64,000 nt of DNA from Hyaloscypha bicolor E (lineage: Eukaryota; Ascomycota; Leotiomycetes; Helotiales; Hyaloscyphaceae): the NCBI RefSeq assembly GCF_002865645.1, contig NW_020194667.1:917389-981388 (forward strand). The letters run 5' to 3'. Below the pieces are notes generated by a model, which did not search any database, was not told the origin of the DNA, and saw nothing but the letters and a program-made list of their open reading frames with translations. Each line of letters opens with the position of its first letter. Position 1 is the first letter of the stretch. This document shows, piece by piece, positions 1 through 13,032 of this stretch. Made by a program: the position numbers and the translations under genes.

Positions 1-364
1 ATATTCAATCATTATTCATTATCATATGATAAATAAAGTATCTGATGATTAATGATCATCATATATTATTATTTCTCTCTGATATTCTATTCTCATTATT
101 TCCTTTATCCATTTTTTCCATTATCCACTATTCTTTATATAATTCTCATTTTCCCAAAGATCCATGCATCCAAATATTTTCATTATCTTCCGGCTTTTCT
201 CTATCAAAAACTTATTTGTAGGCTCAGATTCCACTGATTATATAACAAATCAATTAATAATACTAAATTAAATAACAGAAATATAATTAATATATCCTAC
301 TTCCCTATAAATATTATCATATCCATAATAAAAGGATAATATATTATTATCCTATAATTTATTA
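1..364. other. AT-rich non-coding flank, weakly mutated
   Basis: This stretch is AT-rich but still contains many CA and TG dinucleotides (cattatc, catgcatcc, tgatgat), unlike the RIP-degraded DNA that follows. A 61-codon open stretch at 52-237 is almost all Ile, Tyr, Phe and Leu, as expected from chance in AT-rich DNA, and I do not call it a gene. Nothing here matches the copia LTR seen at the other end of Copia-A, so the 5' LTR of that element is missing or unrecognisable. Confidence 0.5.
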
Positions 365-390
365 TATTCGAATAACTCCTAATTTCCTTT

Positions 391-3300
391 AATTATAAGA
401 CTTATTAGAGAAATTACTAAAATCTATACTAAAAAGTAAAAATATAATAAATCTAATAGTAATTTTAATTATAAACTTACTATTTTCCTTAATATTTACT
501 AATATATAAAGCTTTTATAAAGGTACTAATATGAGCTTTTCTTACTATATTAAAGAAACTAACTCAAAACTATTTCTATAATAACTAGCTCTTTTAATAT
601 ATATATAAAAAGGCTTATATTAATATCTATAGCTTTTTTAAAGGCCCTAAATTCAAATATCGAAATTTAGACAAGTAAAATACTATTATATTAGCTTTTA
701 TAATAGCTAAATTTCCAGAAAAAATAATATTTAAGACTATTTAATTACTAATTAATAAATTATATTAATTATAGTATAGTCTTATATCTGATTTATAAAA
801 TACTAAATTTCTTTATAATAAAATTATTATTTCTTATTAAGGCTTTCGAGTATATAAATACGTAATCTTAGATCTTTTTATAAATCTCGACTAGCTTATT
901 AATAAGCTCTAGTTATTTATTATTATATATAAAAATAAATAATAAACTAATCCCGAAATCTTTTTTACTAATTAATAATACTATTCTTAGAATTCTCTAA
1001 GCTATTATTTCTTCGGAAATTATTAATATAAACTTAGTTATAACTTCGGAACTCGTAATAACTATTTTAAGTCCCGTAATTATAATAATTATATTCTAAA
1101 ATCGTATTTTATATATAAGAAATCCGAATATTACTTATAGAAATATATATTAGAGAAATAAGAGGCTAAGAAAACTCGATTTAGGAATAGAAATATCTAT
1201 TAATTTAGATTTCAAAATACTTATAACTTTAATAAATACTTTAGTAATACTTATATATAATATATTATTAAAGCTAAAGATAAAAAATAATAATAAGAAT
1301 AATAAGAATAAACTAGTAAATAATACTTTTAAGGCTTTATTAACAGAAATAAATAAAGAAAAAAAATATTACTCAGATTTCTATTTTACTTTAATTAAGA
1401 GCTTTTTAGCTATTTTTACTACTTTTATTTTACTAATAATTATAGCTAATACTCTTATAAATAACCTTACTTTTCTTTTTCTTATATACTAGATAATAAG
1501 CGAAAACTATATCTTAAAGCCTATTAAATCTTTAATAAAAAATACCTAGACTTTTATAATTAATAATATATTAAGATATAATACTTACTACTTTTATAAA
1601 GTTATAATTAATACCAGAGCCTCTAAATACTTAATTACTAGTTCTAACTAATTCCAAGCTCTCTAGTAAACTAATAATAATATTAAACTTAATGAAATTA
1701 CTAAAGATTAAGTTAATATCTAGTTTAGTACTAGATTTATATCTTTTATTAGATCTATAATAGTAAATATACTAATTAAGTAAGTATAATTCTATATTAT
1801 ATTTTTAAAAACTTTATTTTTACTTAGCTTAGCTAATATAAATAAGCTAGGGGTTTACTTTAATAATCTTATTAATTATTTTATTATTTTTACTAGAAAA
1901 TATATACCTATAATATAATATTTCAAATACTTTTTCCTATTTTAGAATATTATATTATAAGGCTTTATTTCCGAATTCTTTATTTATAATTCCTATTTTC
2001 TTATAAAAATCAAATTATAATATTTATATTATTATTTTAGTTATTTATTTATTAGTAAGCTTTAAAATATACTAGAATAAGCAGGCTATAATATTAATAT
2101 AGAAGCTCTTAAATACTTTATAAAATACTATAAATAATACTAGAAATATAACTAATTACTCGAATAATTCAAGTTTAACCTAAGAAATAATATTAGTTTT
2201 AATTATTCTATTATTATTAATATTTTTTATATTTCTAGTAAGCCTATATTTTATATTATTAATAAAGGCATTTAATATTAAGCCGGCTAATAGCTTTAGA
2301 ATATTAGTATAATATATATCTGAGATATACTTAAGTAATACTAGATTAATAATTATTTAGGTTCTTCTAATTAGATTATAATAAATACCAGAAAGTAGTT
2401 TACTAATAAGATGTTTATTTAGCTTATAAATACTATAGGAACTAAGATTAAGATTATTTCTATAAAAGCTTATAACTTTATTAAAATTATAAAATACTAT
2501 TATAGCCTAATTTAATATATCTATTTTATTATTATAGCCAAAATTAACGGAATTAATAAAGATACTATATTTTAAATAGCTTTTAAGGCTATTAATAACT
2601 TTATAAAACCTAATAATATTATTCTAATTCTTTTAATTTATAATACTTTATCTCGAATAACTAAATATAATACTTTATTATTTATTATATTATAGTAATT
2701 AGTAATACTTAAGAAAATAATAATAGAAATTCAGAAGCTTTAAGCTAGATATTAAATTACAAATACTTTAAATACCCGAAATAGTTCTAGTATTACTAAT
2801 ATTTATAAACTACTTCTAAATTTAAATATTTTTATTTAGTATAAAGGAAATACTATTTAATCTAATAATTAGAATAAATTATATAAGCTAGTAGCTATTA
2901 ATAGGAAGAACTATATACTAGCTCTACTATATATAAATATTACCTTTTATTTAACCTCTATAAAACCCTTTTATATAAGAAATATTAAGGTTATAACTAA
3001 TAGCTCCGAACCTGAACCTATTTCTAAATCTAATAATAAAACTAAAAATAATACGAGTATAATTTCTTTTATTATTCTATTAAAATATAATAGAGGATAT
3101 TCTTATAAAATCCCGGATATTATAGTATTTCTATAAAATAATAAATTATATAAGGATTTCTATTAAGTTAAAATTACTAGCTTCCTAGAAAAAAATATAT
3201 TTAAAATTACTTTTAGATCTCAGGTACTAAAAGAAATATATATCTTTAATTCCCGGTTTATTAATAAGATTAAGAATAAAGGTATAAAGAAAGAGTTTAA

Positions 3301-3775
3301 AAAGTCGAGACTAGTTATTTGAGCCTATAATAGTAATAAAAAATATATAATATTAATATAATTACTTATTATTTAATATATTAGCTAGAGAATTATTCTT
3401 AATATTATTATTATAATAATAAATACTACGGGATTATATTTATATAATATCTTATAAGCTTATATCTAATTAATAATCTTACTTAATTATAATTTCTATA
3501 TTAATTCATTTTATAAGCTTACTAGAAAGCTAAATCTAAAGAATAATTTTATTCTAAAAGTTATAAAACTATTATATAATATATCGGAAGCTAGGAATTA
3601 CTAGTTTAAGACTTATTATTTCTATTATATTAATAAGCTTTTTATAGAATAATTAATTTATAACTCTTGCCTCCTTTATAATAAGTAATTCTTTGAAATT
3701 ATTAGCCTTTAAACTAATAATACCTTATTTATTAGAACTAATAATTTTATAAAAGCAAAGTAACTAAAGCTAGTA
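391..3775 (+). pseudogene. Copia-A gag-pol, 5' part (gag, protease, integrase, RT)
   Basis: This was the 5' part of a copia polyprotein that packages RNA, integrates and begins reverse transcription. What can be seen: a zinc knuckle at about 1102-1149 in which Cys codons have become Tyr (pattern SYFIYKKSEYY), a protease/integrase stretch at about 1580-2700, and copia RT at about 3180-3770 with the IFNSRF and KSRLVI blocks, the LYLYNILQAYIQ block and a LQTNN motif where copia RT has a QTDD-type catalytic site. The Asp-to-Asn change fits TG to TA mutation across codon borders. Dozens of in-frame TAG/TAA codons make it non-functional. It stops abruptly just after the catalytic motif, at the inserted segment. 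Confidence 0.85.
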
Positions 3776-4934
3776 GTGATAGTGTTCGTTTAATGATAAT
3801 TAGGATTATTATTGTATGTTATATATTGTATGATATTTTTTTGAAGTATATGTTCGAGAATGATAGTATGATGTTATATGGTGGATAATTGGAAGATTTT
3901 TGGGAAGATATAATCTCTTTATATTCAATATTATTTCCGAGGGTGGCTTGACTTGGATAAGGATTTAAGATTATTAATTTTTGATTTTTATTATGTCATA
4001 TTAAGAATATAAGATATTTTATATTATCCCTATTTAAGATATTTTAGGCCTTATATATCATAAAGATATTTATTATTTCTAATTATTCTGATTTCCAATT
4101 TTATGATCGAGGATCTTTTTTGTATATATTTTATTGAATTAAGAGTCCCATGAATTTTCTTTAATTAATATAGAATTAAGGCCCAAATGAATTAGGTTTA
4201 TTTCTATTTCGCATATTTCTTTCTCAAAATTTTTCCCAGCCTCTATCAATAAAGCTCGGATAGTTATTCATTGCATTTTTTAATGATATCTGATTACATT
4301 ATATTAAATGATAATAAGTTATATATGAATCTCCTAATAAGAATTATGAATAATAGATATTTATTAGTTTTTTTGATGCCCTATATAAATATTTATAGTG
4401 AATTTGATAATAGATCTAATTATTGAATGATTAATATTAGATATAATTAAGTATATTGAATGATTTTCCGATTTAAGCTAATATCACTATTATATTTAAA
4501 AAGTGACTTTGAAATGATTTTATACTCTGAATTTGTATAATATTATGCCAAGATAGTATGTTCAAGATGATCAATTCTATATGCCCTCTCGATGCTGCCT
4601 TGGAGGATCATATAGTATTCTGATAATATAGAATAATATAGAGTATTTCGATAGAAAAATATCTTATTTAATTAATAAAGTCTTATGATGATAGAGGTAA
4701 ATATATATTCACAGTATTGATTTGTCTAAATTAATCTTTATATAGCTACTTGTAAAAGATATATGATGTAATCTTAGTCATAACGAGGATATTTTTATTA
4801 GGCTTCCAAAATATGATTATAATATATATATATTTTCGATTAAGATCATTAAAAAATATATATTATGGAAATAATTTGAACTCTAATATTAATGTTTCAT
4901 TCTTTAAGTATAAAAAATCGATTCTTGAATCGGA

Positions 4935-4968
<34 letters not shown>

Positions 4969-4971
4969 AAA
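3776..4971 (+). mobile_element. Foreign insert in Copia-A ending in poly(A)
   Basis: About 1.2 kb with a composition unlike its surroundings: still AT-rich, but TG and GAT are common and the RIP signature of the flanking copia is absent. It ends in 28 consecutive A residues (4940-4967). No reading frame of note is visible. Copia-B reads straight through the corresponding point, which shows that this is an insertion. Copia-A also lacks about 190 bp that Copia-B has (about 10300-10490), so the event removed target DNA or joined two fragments. The poly(A) suggests a 5'-truncated LINE/SINE or a retrocopied transcript on the plus strand. I found no clear target-site duplication and cannot identify the source. 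Confidence 0.5.
4940..4967 (+). repeat. Poly(A) tract, 28 nt
   Basis: An uninterrupted run of A at the right edge of the foreign insert, immediately before Copia-A homology resumes. It is consistent with the poly(A) tail of a retrotransposed RNA. Confidence 0.9.
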
Positions 4972-4974
4972 TAT

Positions 4975-5710
4975 ATTTATTAAAAATCTTTTTATTATTA
5001 AGAACTAATATATTATCTAATATACTAGAGAAGTATATATTATATTAGTCTATTAACTAGAAACTTTATATAACCTATTAATTATTATTTAAGCTATTAA
5101 ATTTTCGGAAACTAATATAAAAGTACTTAATAAGTATATTTAATAGCAAATTAAGAATATTACTAGAGAACTAAGATTTATAAAGCTAGTAAAGAAGTTC
5201 TTATATTTAATTATTTTTATAAATACTTTATTTATAAATAATAGAGATTTCTTTTCTTAAATTAGATATATTCTAGTTCTAGTAAATAGAACTAGATATA
5301 CTAATATTATCTACTAGTTCTTTATTAAATATAAGAGAATTACTAGAAGTATTCTAGCTTTAGAACTCTATAATATAACTTATGGTTTTAATATAAGTAT
5401 TTTAGTTAAATCTATAATTAATAAAGTACTAGAAATAGAACTACTACTAGTTATTTATATGAATTTAAAGTCATTATATAAATACTTTATTAAATTAGGT
5501 ACTATTCGAGAGAAATGCCTAATAATTAATATAATATATTTCTACTAGGTATATAAATAATAAAAGATTATAGAAATCAAGTAAATTAAGAAAGAATTAA
5601 ATCCTACTAATTTTATAATGAAATTAAAGCTATTAAATACTTTTAAGTACCTTATTAATATAAATACTATATAGTTAGATATAGAAAAATAGGTTAAATA
5701 TAAATAGAAC
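4975..5710 (+). pseudogene. Copia-A pol, 3' part (RNase H)
   Basis: This is the C-terminal part of the copia polyprotein, resuming after the insert. The translated frame (stops read through as Gln) matches the end of fungal copia pol: an RNase H region at about 5270-5560 with the RITRSILALELYN block, which corresponds to the conserved R-V-T-R-S-x-L-A-A-E-L-Y segment, followed by a C-terminal tail to about 5710. The same frame is present in Copia-B at 10490-11390. It is inactivated by TAA/TAG codons and amino-acid changes of RIP type. Confidence 0.8.
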
Positions 5711-5756
5711 AGGAAATAAATATAAGAATAGAAAAATATATATAGAGATTTCCTTA

Positions 5757-6310
5757 GAATCTAGTATTTAGATATCTGGTATCTAGTATTTAGATATCTA
5801 ATATCTAAATATCTAATACTAGGCCAGATTAGGGAATATAAATATATAAGAAAGAAAATTATATATAAAAGGCCGCGGTTTTTAGTATATAACTAAAACC
5901 TTAAAAATAATATAAATATATAGAGTATTTAGGGAATCTAGTACTAGGCCGGATTAGGGAATTTATATATAATTAGAAAGAAATACTATTTTCTGTTTTT
6001 TGTATTTTTTAGAGAATTTCTAGTATTAGTATAGCTATTTCTCTAGAAGTTATATATATAATTATAAGATATAAAATACGAGATATAGGTAATAAAATAT
6101 AGATAATAGGATATAAGATACGGGATATAATTATATAACCTCGTATCCTATTAGTAATTCGACTAGTAAACTAGATTTCTTTAGGCTTAGTAAATTTAGG
6201 AATTATATATTAATACTATAATATTATAATTCCTATTTCTAAATAATAATTTTACTAACTAATATAACTAGTATTTTCATACCTATATAATAGTACTATA
6301 TATTATTAGT
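5757..6310 (+). mobile_element. Probable Copia-A 3' LTR / 3' terminal region
   Basis: Non-coding DNA directly after pol and shared with the same position in Copia-B, so it belongs to the element. It contains short tatctggtatctag-like direct repeats (about 5757-5815) and a TATA-like promoter box (tatataaaagg, about 5862-5872). A matching 5' copy was not found, so the exact ends and the LTR identity are inferred. Confidence 0.45.
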
Positions 6311-7025
6311 AAACTAATACTTAAACTAGATATAAGCCTATAAAATATATAATAGTAAAACTTATTATAATAAATAATTTCTTTATTAGATTTATTTAAT
6401 TTAATTATTTTATATTTATAGAAAATAATAATAAAATAGAAATATGAAATTAATCTAAATATTACTAAAATATAAGAAATATTTGAATTTTTAAATATTA
6501 AATTATTTTAATATATTTTTTATAAAATAATTAATAATAATTTTTAGGAATTATTTAATATAATTTTAAGAACTTTATTTATTAGAAGAATTTTAATAAG
6601 CTTAAACTTCCGGAAATATTATATTTATATAAGACTTTTAATATAGTAATATATATATATAATAAAATAATAATATTTTTATTATTATAATTATTTTATT
6701 TTTTATTATTAAAGAAAATATATAATATATCTAGATAAATAAAGATTTATTAAAAACTAGATTAGATTTTTAAAAAGAGCTAATTTTATTAGGTTTTATT
6801 ATTCTTATAAAAAATAAATATCTAAAATTATTTATTTTTAATATTTTTATATTATTATTATTATTATTTCTATTATTTTTTAATTTTTTATTATTATATT
6901 TTATATTTTTATTTAATTTATATATTAGTATAAAAGTTCTAGAAATAAGAAATATAAGAAATAATATATTTTTATTAGCTTTATTACTACTATTATTATT
7001 ATTATTATAACTATATTTAATTATT
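6311..7025. other. AT-rich spacer between the two copia copies
   Basis: Strongly TA-rich DNA with runs of ATT and TAA. I see no reading frame, LTR or other structure that I can support. It may include the degraded 5' leader of Copia-B. Confidence 0.5.
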
Positions 7026-8504
7026 TTCTTTATTTTTAATTATAAGACTTATTAAGAAAATTACTAAAACTTATACTAAAAAATAAAAATATAATAAATC
7101 TAATAATAATTTTAATTATAAACTTACTATTTTCTTTAATATTTATTAATATATAAAGCTTTTATAAAAGGTACTAATATAAGCTTTTTTATTATATTAA
7201 ATAAACTAGCTTAAAACTATTTTTATAATAATTAGCTTTTTTAAAAGCCCTAAATTTAAAATTTAAAATTTAAATAAATAGAATATTATTATATTAGCTT
7301 TTATAATAACTAAATTCCTAGAAAAAAAAAATTTAAAACTATTTAATTATTAATTATAATATAATTTTATATCTAATTTATAAAATACCGAATTTTTTTA
7401 TAATAAGATTATTATTTTTTATTAAAGTTTCTAAATATATAAATATATAATTTCAAATTCTTTTATAAATCTTGGCTAGTTTATTAATAAGATCTAATTA
7501 CCTATTACTATATATAAAAATAAATAATAAGCTAATTCCGAAATCTTTTTTACTAATTAATAATATTATTTTTAGAATTTTTAAGCTATTATTTATTCGA
7601 AAATTATTTATATAAATCTAACTATAATTTCAAAACCTGTAATAACTATTTTAAGCCTTATAATTATAATAATTATATTTCGAAATTATATTTTATATAT
7701 AAGAAATCCGAATATTATTTATAAAAGTATATACTAGAAAAATAAAAAGCTAAAAAAACTCGATTTAGAAATAGAAATATTTATTAATTTAAATTCCGAA
7801 ATACTTATAACTTTAATAAATACTTTAATAATGTTTATATATAGTATATTACTAAAATTAGAGAGAGAAAAATAATAAAAGTAATAAAAATAAACTAGTA
7901 AATAATATTTTTAAAGCTTTATTAGTAAAAATAAATAAAGAAAAGAAATATTATTTAGATTTCTATTTTATTTTAATTAAAAGCTTTTTAGCTACTTTTA
8001 CTATTTCTATTTTACTAATAATTATAGCTAATATTCTTATAAAAAAAAATTCTTTTTTTTTTATATATTAGATAATAAATAAAAACTATATTTTAAAGTC
8101 TATTAAATTCTTAATAAAAAATATTTAAAGTTTATAATTAATAATATATTAAAATATAATATTTATTACTTTTATAAAATTATAATTAATATTAGAGCCT
8201 TTAGATATTTAATTACTAGTTCTAACTAATTTTAAGCTCTATAATAAATTAATAATAGTATTAAATTTAATAAAATTACTAAAAATTAAATTTATAATAA
8301 TAAATATACTAATTAAATAAATATAATTCTATATTATATTTTTATTTAGTTTAGCTAATATAAATAAGCTAGAAATCTATTTTAATAATTTTACTAATTA
8401 TATATTTATAATATAATATTTTAAATATTTTTTTTTGTTTTAAAATACTATATTATAAAGCTTTATTTTCGAATTCTTTATTTATAATTTCTATTTTCTT
8501 ATAA

Positions 8505-8507
8505 AAA

Positions 8508-8553
<46 letters not shown>

Positions 8554-8566
8554 ATTATTAATTTAG
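8505..8566. repeat. Short tandem repeat in Copia-B (ttatattattta)
   Basis: Several consecutive copies of a unit of about 16 bp (ttatattatttatatt) where Copia-A has a single, different sequence. A local AT expansion inside the integrase region of the relic. Confidence 0.6.
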
Positions 8567-10699
8567 CTATTTATTTATTAATAAGCTCCGGAATATACTA
8601 AAATAAATAAATTATAATATTAATATAAAAGCTTTTAAATATTTTATAAAATACTATAAATAATATTATAAATATAGCTAATTATTTAAATAATTTAAGT
8701 TTAATTTAAGAGATAATATTAGCTTTAATTATTTTATTATTATTAATATTTTCTATATTTCTAATAAGCCTATATTTTATATTATTAATAAAGATATTTA
8801 TATTAAGCCGGCTAATAGTTCTAGAATATTAATATAATATATATTTAAAATATATTTAAAATATATCAGATTAATAATTATTTAGGTTCTTTTAATTAAA
8901 TTATAATAAATACTAAAAAGTAATTTACTAATAAGGAATTTATTTAGCTTATAAATATTATAAGAATTAAAATTAAAATTAATTCTATAAAAACTTATAA
9001 TTTTATTAAAATTATAAAATATTATTATAAACTAATTTAATATATTTATTTTATTATTATAGCCGAAATTAATAAAATTAATAAAGATATTATATTTCAA
9101 ATAGCTTTTAAGGCTATTAATAATTCTATAGAATCTAATAATTCTTTTTAATTTTTTTAATTTATAGTATTTTATTATAAATAATTAAATATAATATTTT
9201 ATTATTTATTATTTTATAATAATTAGTAGCCCTTAAAAAAGTAATAATAGAAATTTAGAAACTTTAAACTAGATATTAAGTTATAAATATTTTAAATATT
9301 TGAAATAGTTCTAATATTATTAATACTTATAAACTTTTCCCAAATTTAAATATTTTTATATAATATAAAGAAAATACTAGTTAATCTAGGAATTAAAATA
9401 GGCTATATAAGCTAGTAGCTATTAATAGAAAGAACTATATATTAGCTTTACTATATAGTAATATTATTTTTTATTTAATTTCTATAAAGCTATTTTATAT
9501 AGGAAATATTAAAGTTATTACTAATAGTTCTAAACCTGAATTTATTTTTAAACTTTATAATAAAATTAAAAGTAATACAAGTATAATTTCTTTTATTATT
9601 TCTGTTATTTTACTAAAATATAATAGAAAATACTTTTATAAGAACCCGGATATTATAGTATTTTTATAGAATAATAACCTATATAAGAATTTCTGCTAGG
9701 TTAAAATTATTAGCTTTTTAGAAAAAAAAATATTTAAAGTTATTTCTAGATTTTAGATATTAAAAAAAAAAATTAACTTCTAGTTTATTAATAAAATTAA
9801 GAATAAAAGTATAGAAAAAGAGCTTAAAAATCGAAACTAGTTATTTAAACTTATAATAGTAATAAGAAATATATAATATTAATTTAATTATTTATTATTT
9901 AATATATTAATTAGAGAATTATTTTTAATATTATTATAATAATAATAAATATTTTAAAATTATATTTATATAATATTTTATAAGCTTATATCTAATTAAT
10001 AACTTTATTTAATTATGATTTTTATATTAATTTATTTTATAAATTTATTAAAAAGCCAAATCTAAAAAATTATTTTATTTTAAAAGTTATAAAACTATTA
10101 TATAATATATTAGAAGCTAGAAACTATTAATTTAAAACTTATTATTTCTATTATATTAATAAGCTTTCTATAAAATAATTAATTTATAACTCTTACTTTT
10201 TCTATAATAAATAAATCTTTAGAATTATTAGCTTTTAAACTAATAATACTTTATTTATTAGAATTAATAATTTTATAAAAGTAAAGTAATTAAAGCTTTA
10301 AAAGACTAAATTCTTAACTAAAAAATATAAATTTCTTACTTTTAATTATAATCTCAAGTTTAATAAAGGCATTATTTATATAAATACTACTAGAATTATC
10401 TTTATATAAAAATACTAGTATAAAAATCTCTAAACCATTTTTATAAAAAATACTATTATTATAAATAATAAAAGTACTATTTATTAAAATCTTTTTATTA
10501 AGAACTAATATATTACCTAATATACTAGAGAAACATATATTATATTAGTTTATTAACTAGAAGCTTTATATAATTTATTAATTATTATTTAAGCTATTAA
10601 ACTTTTAGAAACTAATATAAAGATATTTAATAAATATATTTAATAGTAAATTAAAAATACTACTAGAGAACTAAGATTTATAAAGCTAGTAAAAGAGTT

Positions 10700-10915
10700 T
10701 TTATATTTAATTATTTTTATATTTAATTATTTTTATATTTAATTATTTTTATATTTAATTATTTTTATACTTAATTATTTTTATAAATAATTATTTTTAT
10801 AAATAATTATTTTTATAAATACTTTATTTATAAATACTTCATTTATAAATACTTTATTTATAAATACTTTATTTATAAATACTTTATTTATAAATACTTT
10901 ATTTATAAATAATAA
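10700..10915. repeat. 16-bp tandem repeat arrays in Copia-B RNase H region
   Basis: Three adjoining arrays with 16-bp units: ttatttttatatttaa (about five), ttataaataattattt (about two or three), tataaatactttattt (about six). Copia-A has only one copy of each segment at the matching position (about 5200-5245), so the array grew inside Copia-B after the copies separated. The unit length is not a multiple of three, which fits a dead reading frame. Confidence 0.8.
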
Positions 10916-11390
10916 AAATCTCTTTTTCTAAATTAGATATATTTTAGTTCTAATAAATAAAATTAAATATATTAATATTATTTATTAGTTTTCTACTAAA
11001 TATAAAAGAATTACTAGAAATATTCTAGCTTTAAAACTTTATAATATTACTTATAGCTTTAATATAAGTACTTTAATTAAATTTATAATTAATAAAATAC
11101 TAGAAATAAAACTATTATTAATTATTTATATGAATTTAAAGTTATTATATAAATGGTTTATTAAATTAGATATTATTCGAGAAAAATATCTAATAATTAA
11201 TATAATATATCTTTATTAAATATATAAATAATAAAAGATTATAAAAGTTAAATAAATTAAAAAAGAATTAAATTCTACTAATTCTATAATAAAATTAAAG
11301 CTATTAAATACTCTAAATACTTTTAAATACCTTATTAATATAAATATTATATAATTAGATATAAGGAAATAAATTAAATATAAATGAAAT

Positions 11391-11870
11391 AGAAAATAAA
11401 TATATAAAATAAAAAAATATTATAAGAAAAAAAGTTATATATAAAAGGCTATAGCTTTTAATATATAATTAAAACTTTAAAAATAATATAAATATATAGA
11501 ATATTTAAGAAATCTAATATTAAACCGGATTAGAAAATTTATATATAATTAAAAAGAAATACTATTTTTTATATTTTTAAAAAAGTTTTAGTATTAATAT
11601 AACTATTTCTTTAAAAGTTATATATATAATTATAAGATTCGAAATATAAGATATAAATAATAAAATATAATTTTATATTTTATATTTTATAAATAACTTA
11701 ATTAGTAGCTAGTTCTTATTAGGCTTAATAGATTTAGGAATTATATATTAATATTATAATACTATAATTCTTATTTCCAAATATTAATTATTTTACTAAT
11801 TTATATAAATAATATTTTATAATTATATAATTATATTATATATTTCTAGTAAACTAATAAAAAGCTTTTA
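11391..11870 (+). mobile_element. Probable Copia-B 3' LTR / 3' terminal region
   Basis: Non-coding sequence homologous to 5757-6310 of Copia-A, including the TATA-like tatataaaagg box (about 11437-11448) and the taggaattatatatta block near the end. More decayed than in Copia-A. Called an LTR by position and shared sequence only. Confidence 0.4.
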
Positions 11871-11929
11871 AATTAATAATATTAATATAAAGCTAAAAAA
11901 AGTAAAAAGAAAAATTTAGAAAATTAAAA

Positions 11930-12050
11930 ATTAAAAATTAAAAAAAATTAAAAAAATTAAAAAATTAAAAAAATTAAAAAATTAAAAAAATTAAAAAATT
12001 AAAAAAATTAAAAAATTAAAAAAATTAAAAAATTAAAAAAATTAAAAAAA
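11930..12050. repeat. Tandem repeat of (attaaaaaaattaaa)n
   Basis: About seven consecutive copies of a 15-bp unit made only of A and T. Simple-sequence expansion within the AT-rich spacer. Confidence 0.8.
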
Positions 12051-12939
12051 ACTTTATAAAAAGTAAAAAGAAATAATAAAATAATAATAATAAAAGTAAA
12101 TTAAATAATAAACTTATAAATTAGTAAATAAATCAATAAAGCTTAAAAGAGCTTAATAAATAAATAAAAGAGTTTTATAAACTTATAAATTTATAAAAAG
12201 AATCTTATAAATAAAAATAAGATTTAAAAAAGCTTATAAAAAAGAAAGTTTTTAAAAATTATAGTTTTTATATATTTATATATTATATTAATATAAGCTT
12301 ATTAAATATAATATAAATATATTTAATAAAAAAAGAATTTATAAATAAATAAAAAAAGCTTAATAAATAAAAATAAAATTTAAAAAGTTTATAAAAGAAA
12401 AAAAAACTTATATAATTCTTTTAATTTTAAATTAAAATTAAGGCAAAATTAAAAGCTAGCTTTAAAGCTTATATAAAATTACTAGATTTTAATTTTAATA
12501 AAATAGCCTTAATTTTATAAAGCTATTTATTAATAATTTTAATTTTTTTAAAAAAAGAGTTTTTAATTAAATATTAAGCTTAAATATCTAATATATATTT
12601 ATCTAAATATTAAAAATTTAGATTATTAATAAAAGTTATATAATTTAATAATTATATAATTATAAATATATATAATATTAGAAATTTTTATAAATTAAAT
12701 AATAAGAATAATTTTATTTATAATTTCTTTAAATAATAGTATTTTAATTTATTAGCTTTAATTTTTATTATTTTTTTAATTAATATAATTTCTAATAAAA
12801 TTAATTAGTTTAATTAAAAAAATTCTAATTTTAAAGAAAATATTATTACTAATTTTAATATATTATATTTATATAAAATAAAGCTATATTATTTAAATAA
12901 TAAAGTATTATAAATATATATATAAAAAAATATATATAT

Positions 12940-13032
12940 AAAAATTAATTAAATAAAAATTAATTATATAAAAATTAATTATATAAAAATCAATTATATA
13001 AAAATTAATTATATAAAAATTAATTATATAAA
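12940..13032. repeat. Tandem repeat of (aaaaattaattatat)n
   Basis: Six near-identical 15-bp units; one copy carries tcaatt instead of ttaatt. It lies in the same low-complexity stretch as the preceding array. Confidence 0.8.

Larger units (their letters stand above)
365..6310 (+). mobile_element. Copia-A: RIP-degraded Ty1/copia retrotransposon, interrupted
   Basis: When in-frame TAG/TAA codons are read as mutated CAG/CAA, a Ty1/copia polyprotein can be followed: gag with a zinc-knuckle remnant, protease, integrase, reverse transcriptase, then RNase H. Integrase before reverse transcriptase is diagnostic of copia rather than gypsy. The element aligns along its length with Copia-B (7026-11870), except that 3776-4971 is foreign and about 190 bp of the reverse transcriptase/RNase H junction is missing. 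CA dinucleotides survive here and there, so this copy is less mutated than Copia-B. The 3' end carries an LTR-like segment; no 5' LTR was found. Confidence 0.85.
7039..11390 (+). pseudogene. Copia-B gag-pol relic
   Basis: This is the copia polyprotein frame (gag, protease, integrase, RT, RNase H), aligned with Copia-A throughout. Recognition rests on that alignment and on the same RT and RNase H blocks: a KSRLVI-type block is degraded near 9830, and RITRNILALKLYN lies near 11010. Stops of TAA type interrupt nearly every line of the frame. The segment 10300-10490, absent from Copia-A, continues the RT frame and so supplies the RT/RNase H junction of the family. Not functional. Confidence 0.8.
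7026..11870 (+). mobile_element. Copia-B: heavily RIP-degraded Ty1/copia copy
   Basis: A second copy of the family of Copia-A in the same orientation, collinear with it from gag to the 3' terminal region. It is uninterrupted and shows what is missing from Copia-A. CA is almost absent, and many cytosines that survive in Copia-A (for example in ccc and acg contexts) are T here, so it has been mutated longer or more intensely. It also carries local AT tandem expansions (about 8505-8566 and 10700-10915). No 5' LTR is recognisable. Confidence 0.85.

Noticed and set aside
52..237. 61-codon open frame near the window start
   Set aside because: Almost only Ile, Tyr, Phe, Leu and Ser in AT-rich DNA; no domain or homologous copy. 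Chance frame.
3776..4971. Nuclear copy of mitochondrial DNA
   Set aside because: Considered because of the AT-rich but TG-containing composition. No mitochondrial gene or tRNA is recognisable, and the poly(A) end fits a retrocopy better.
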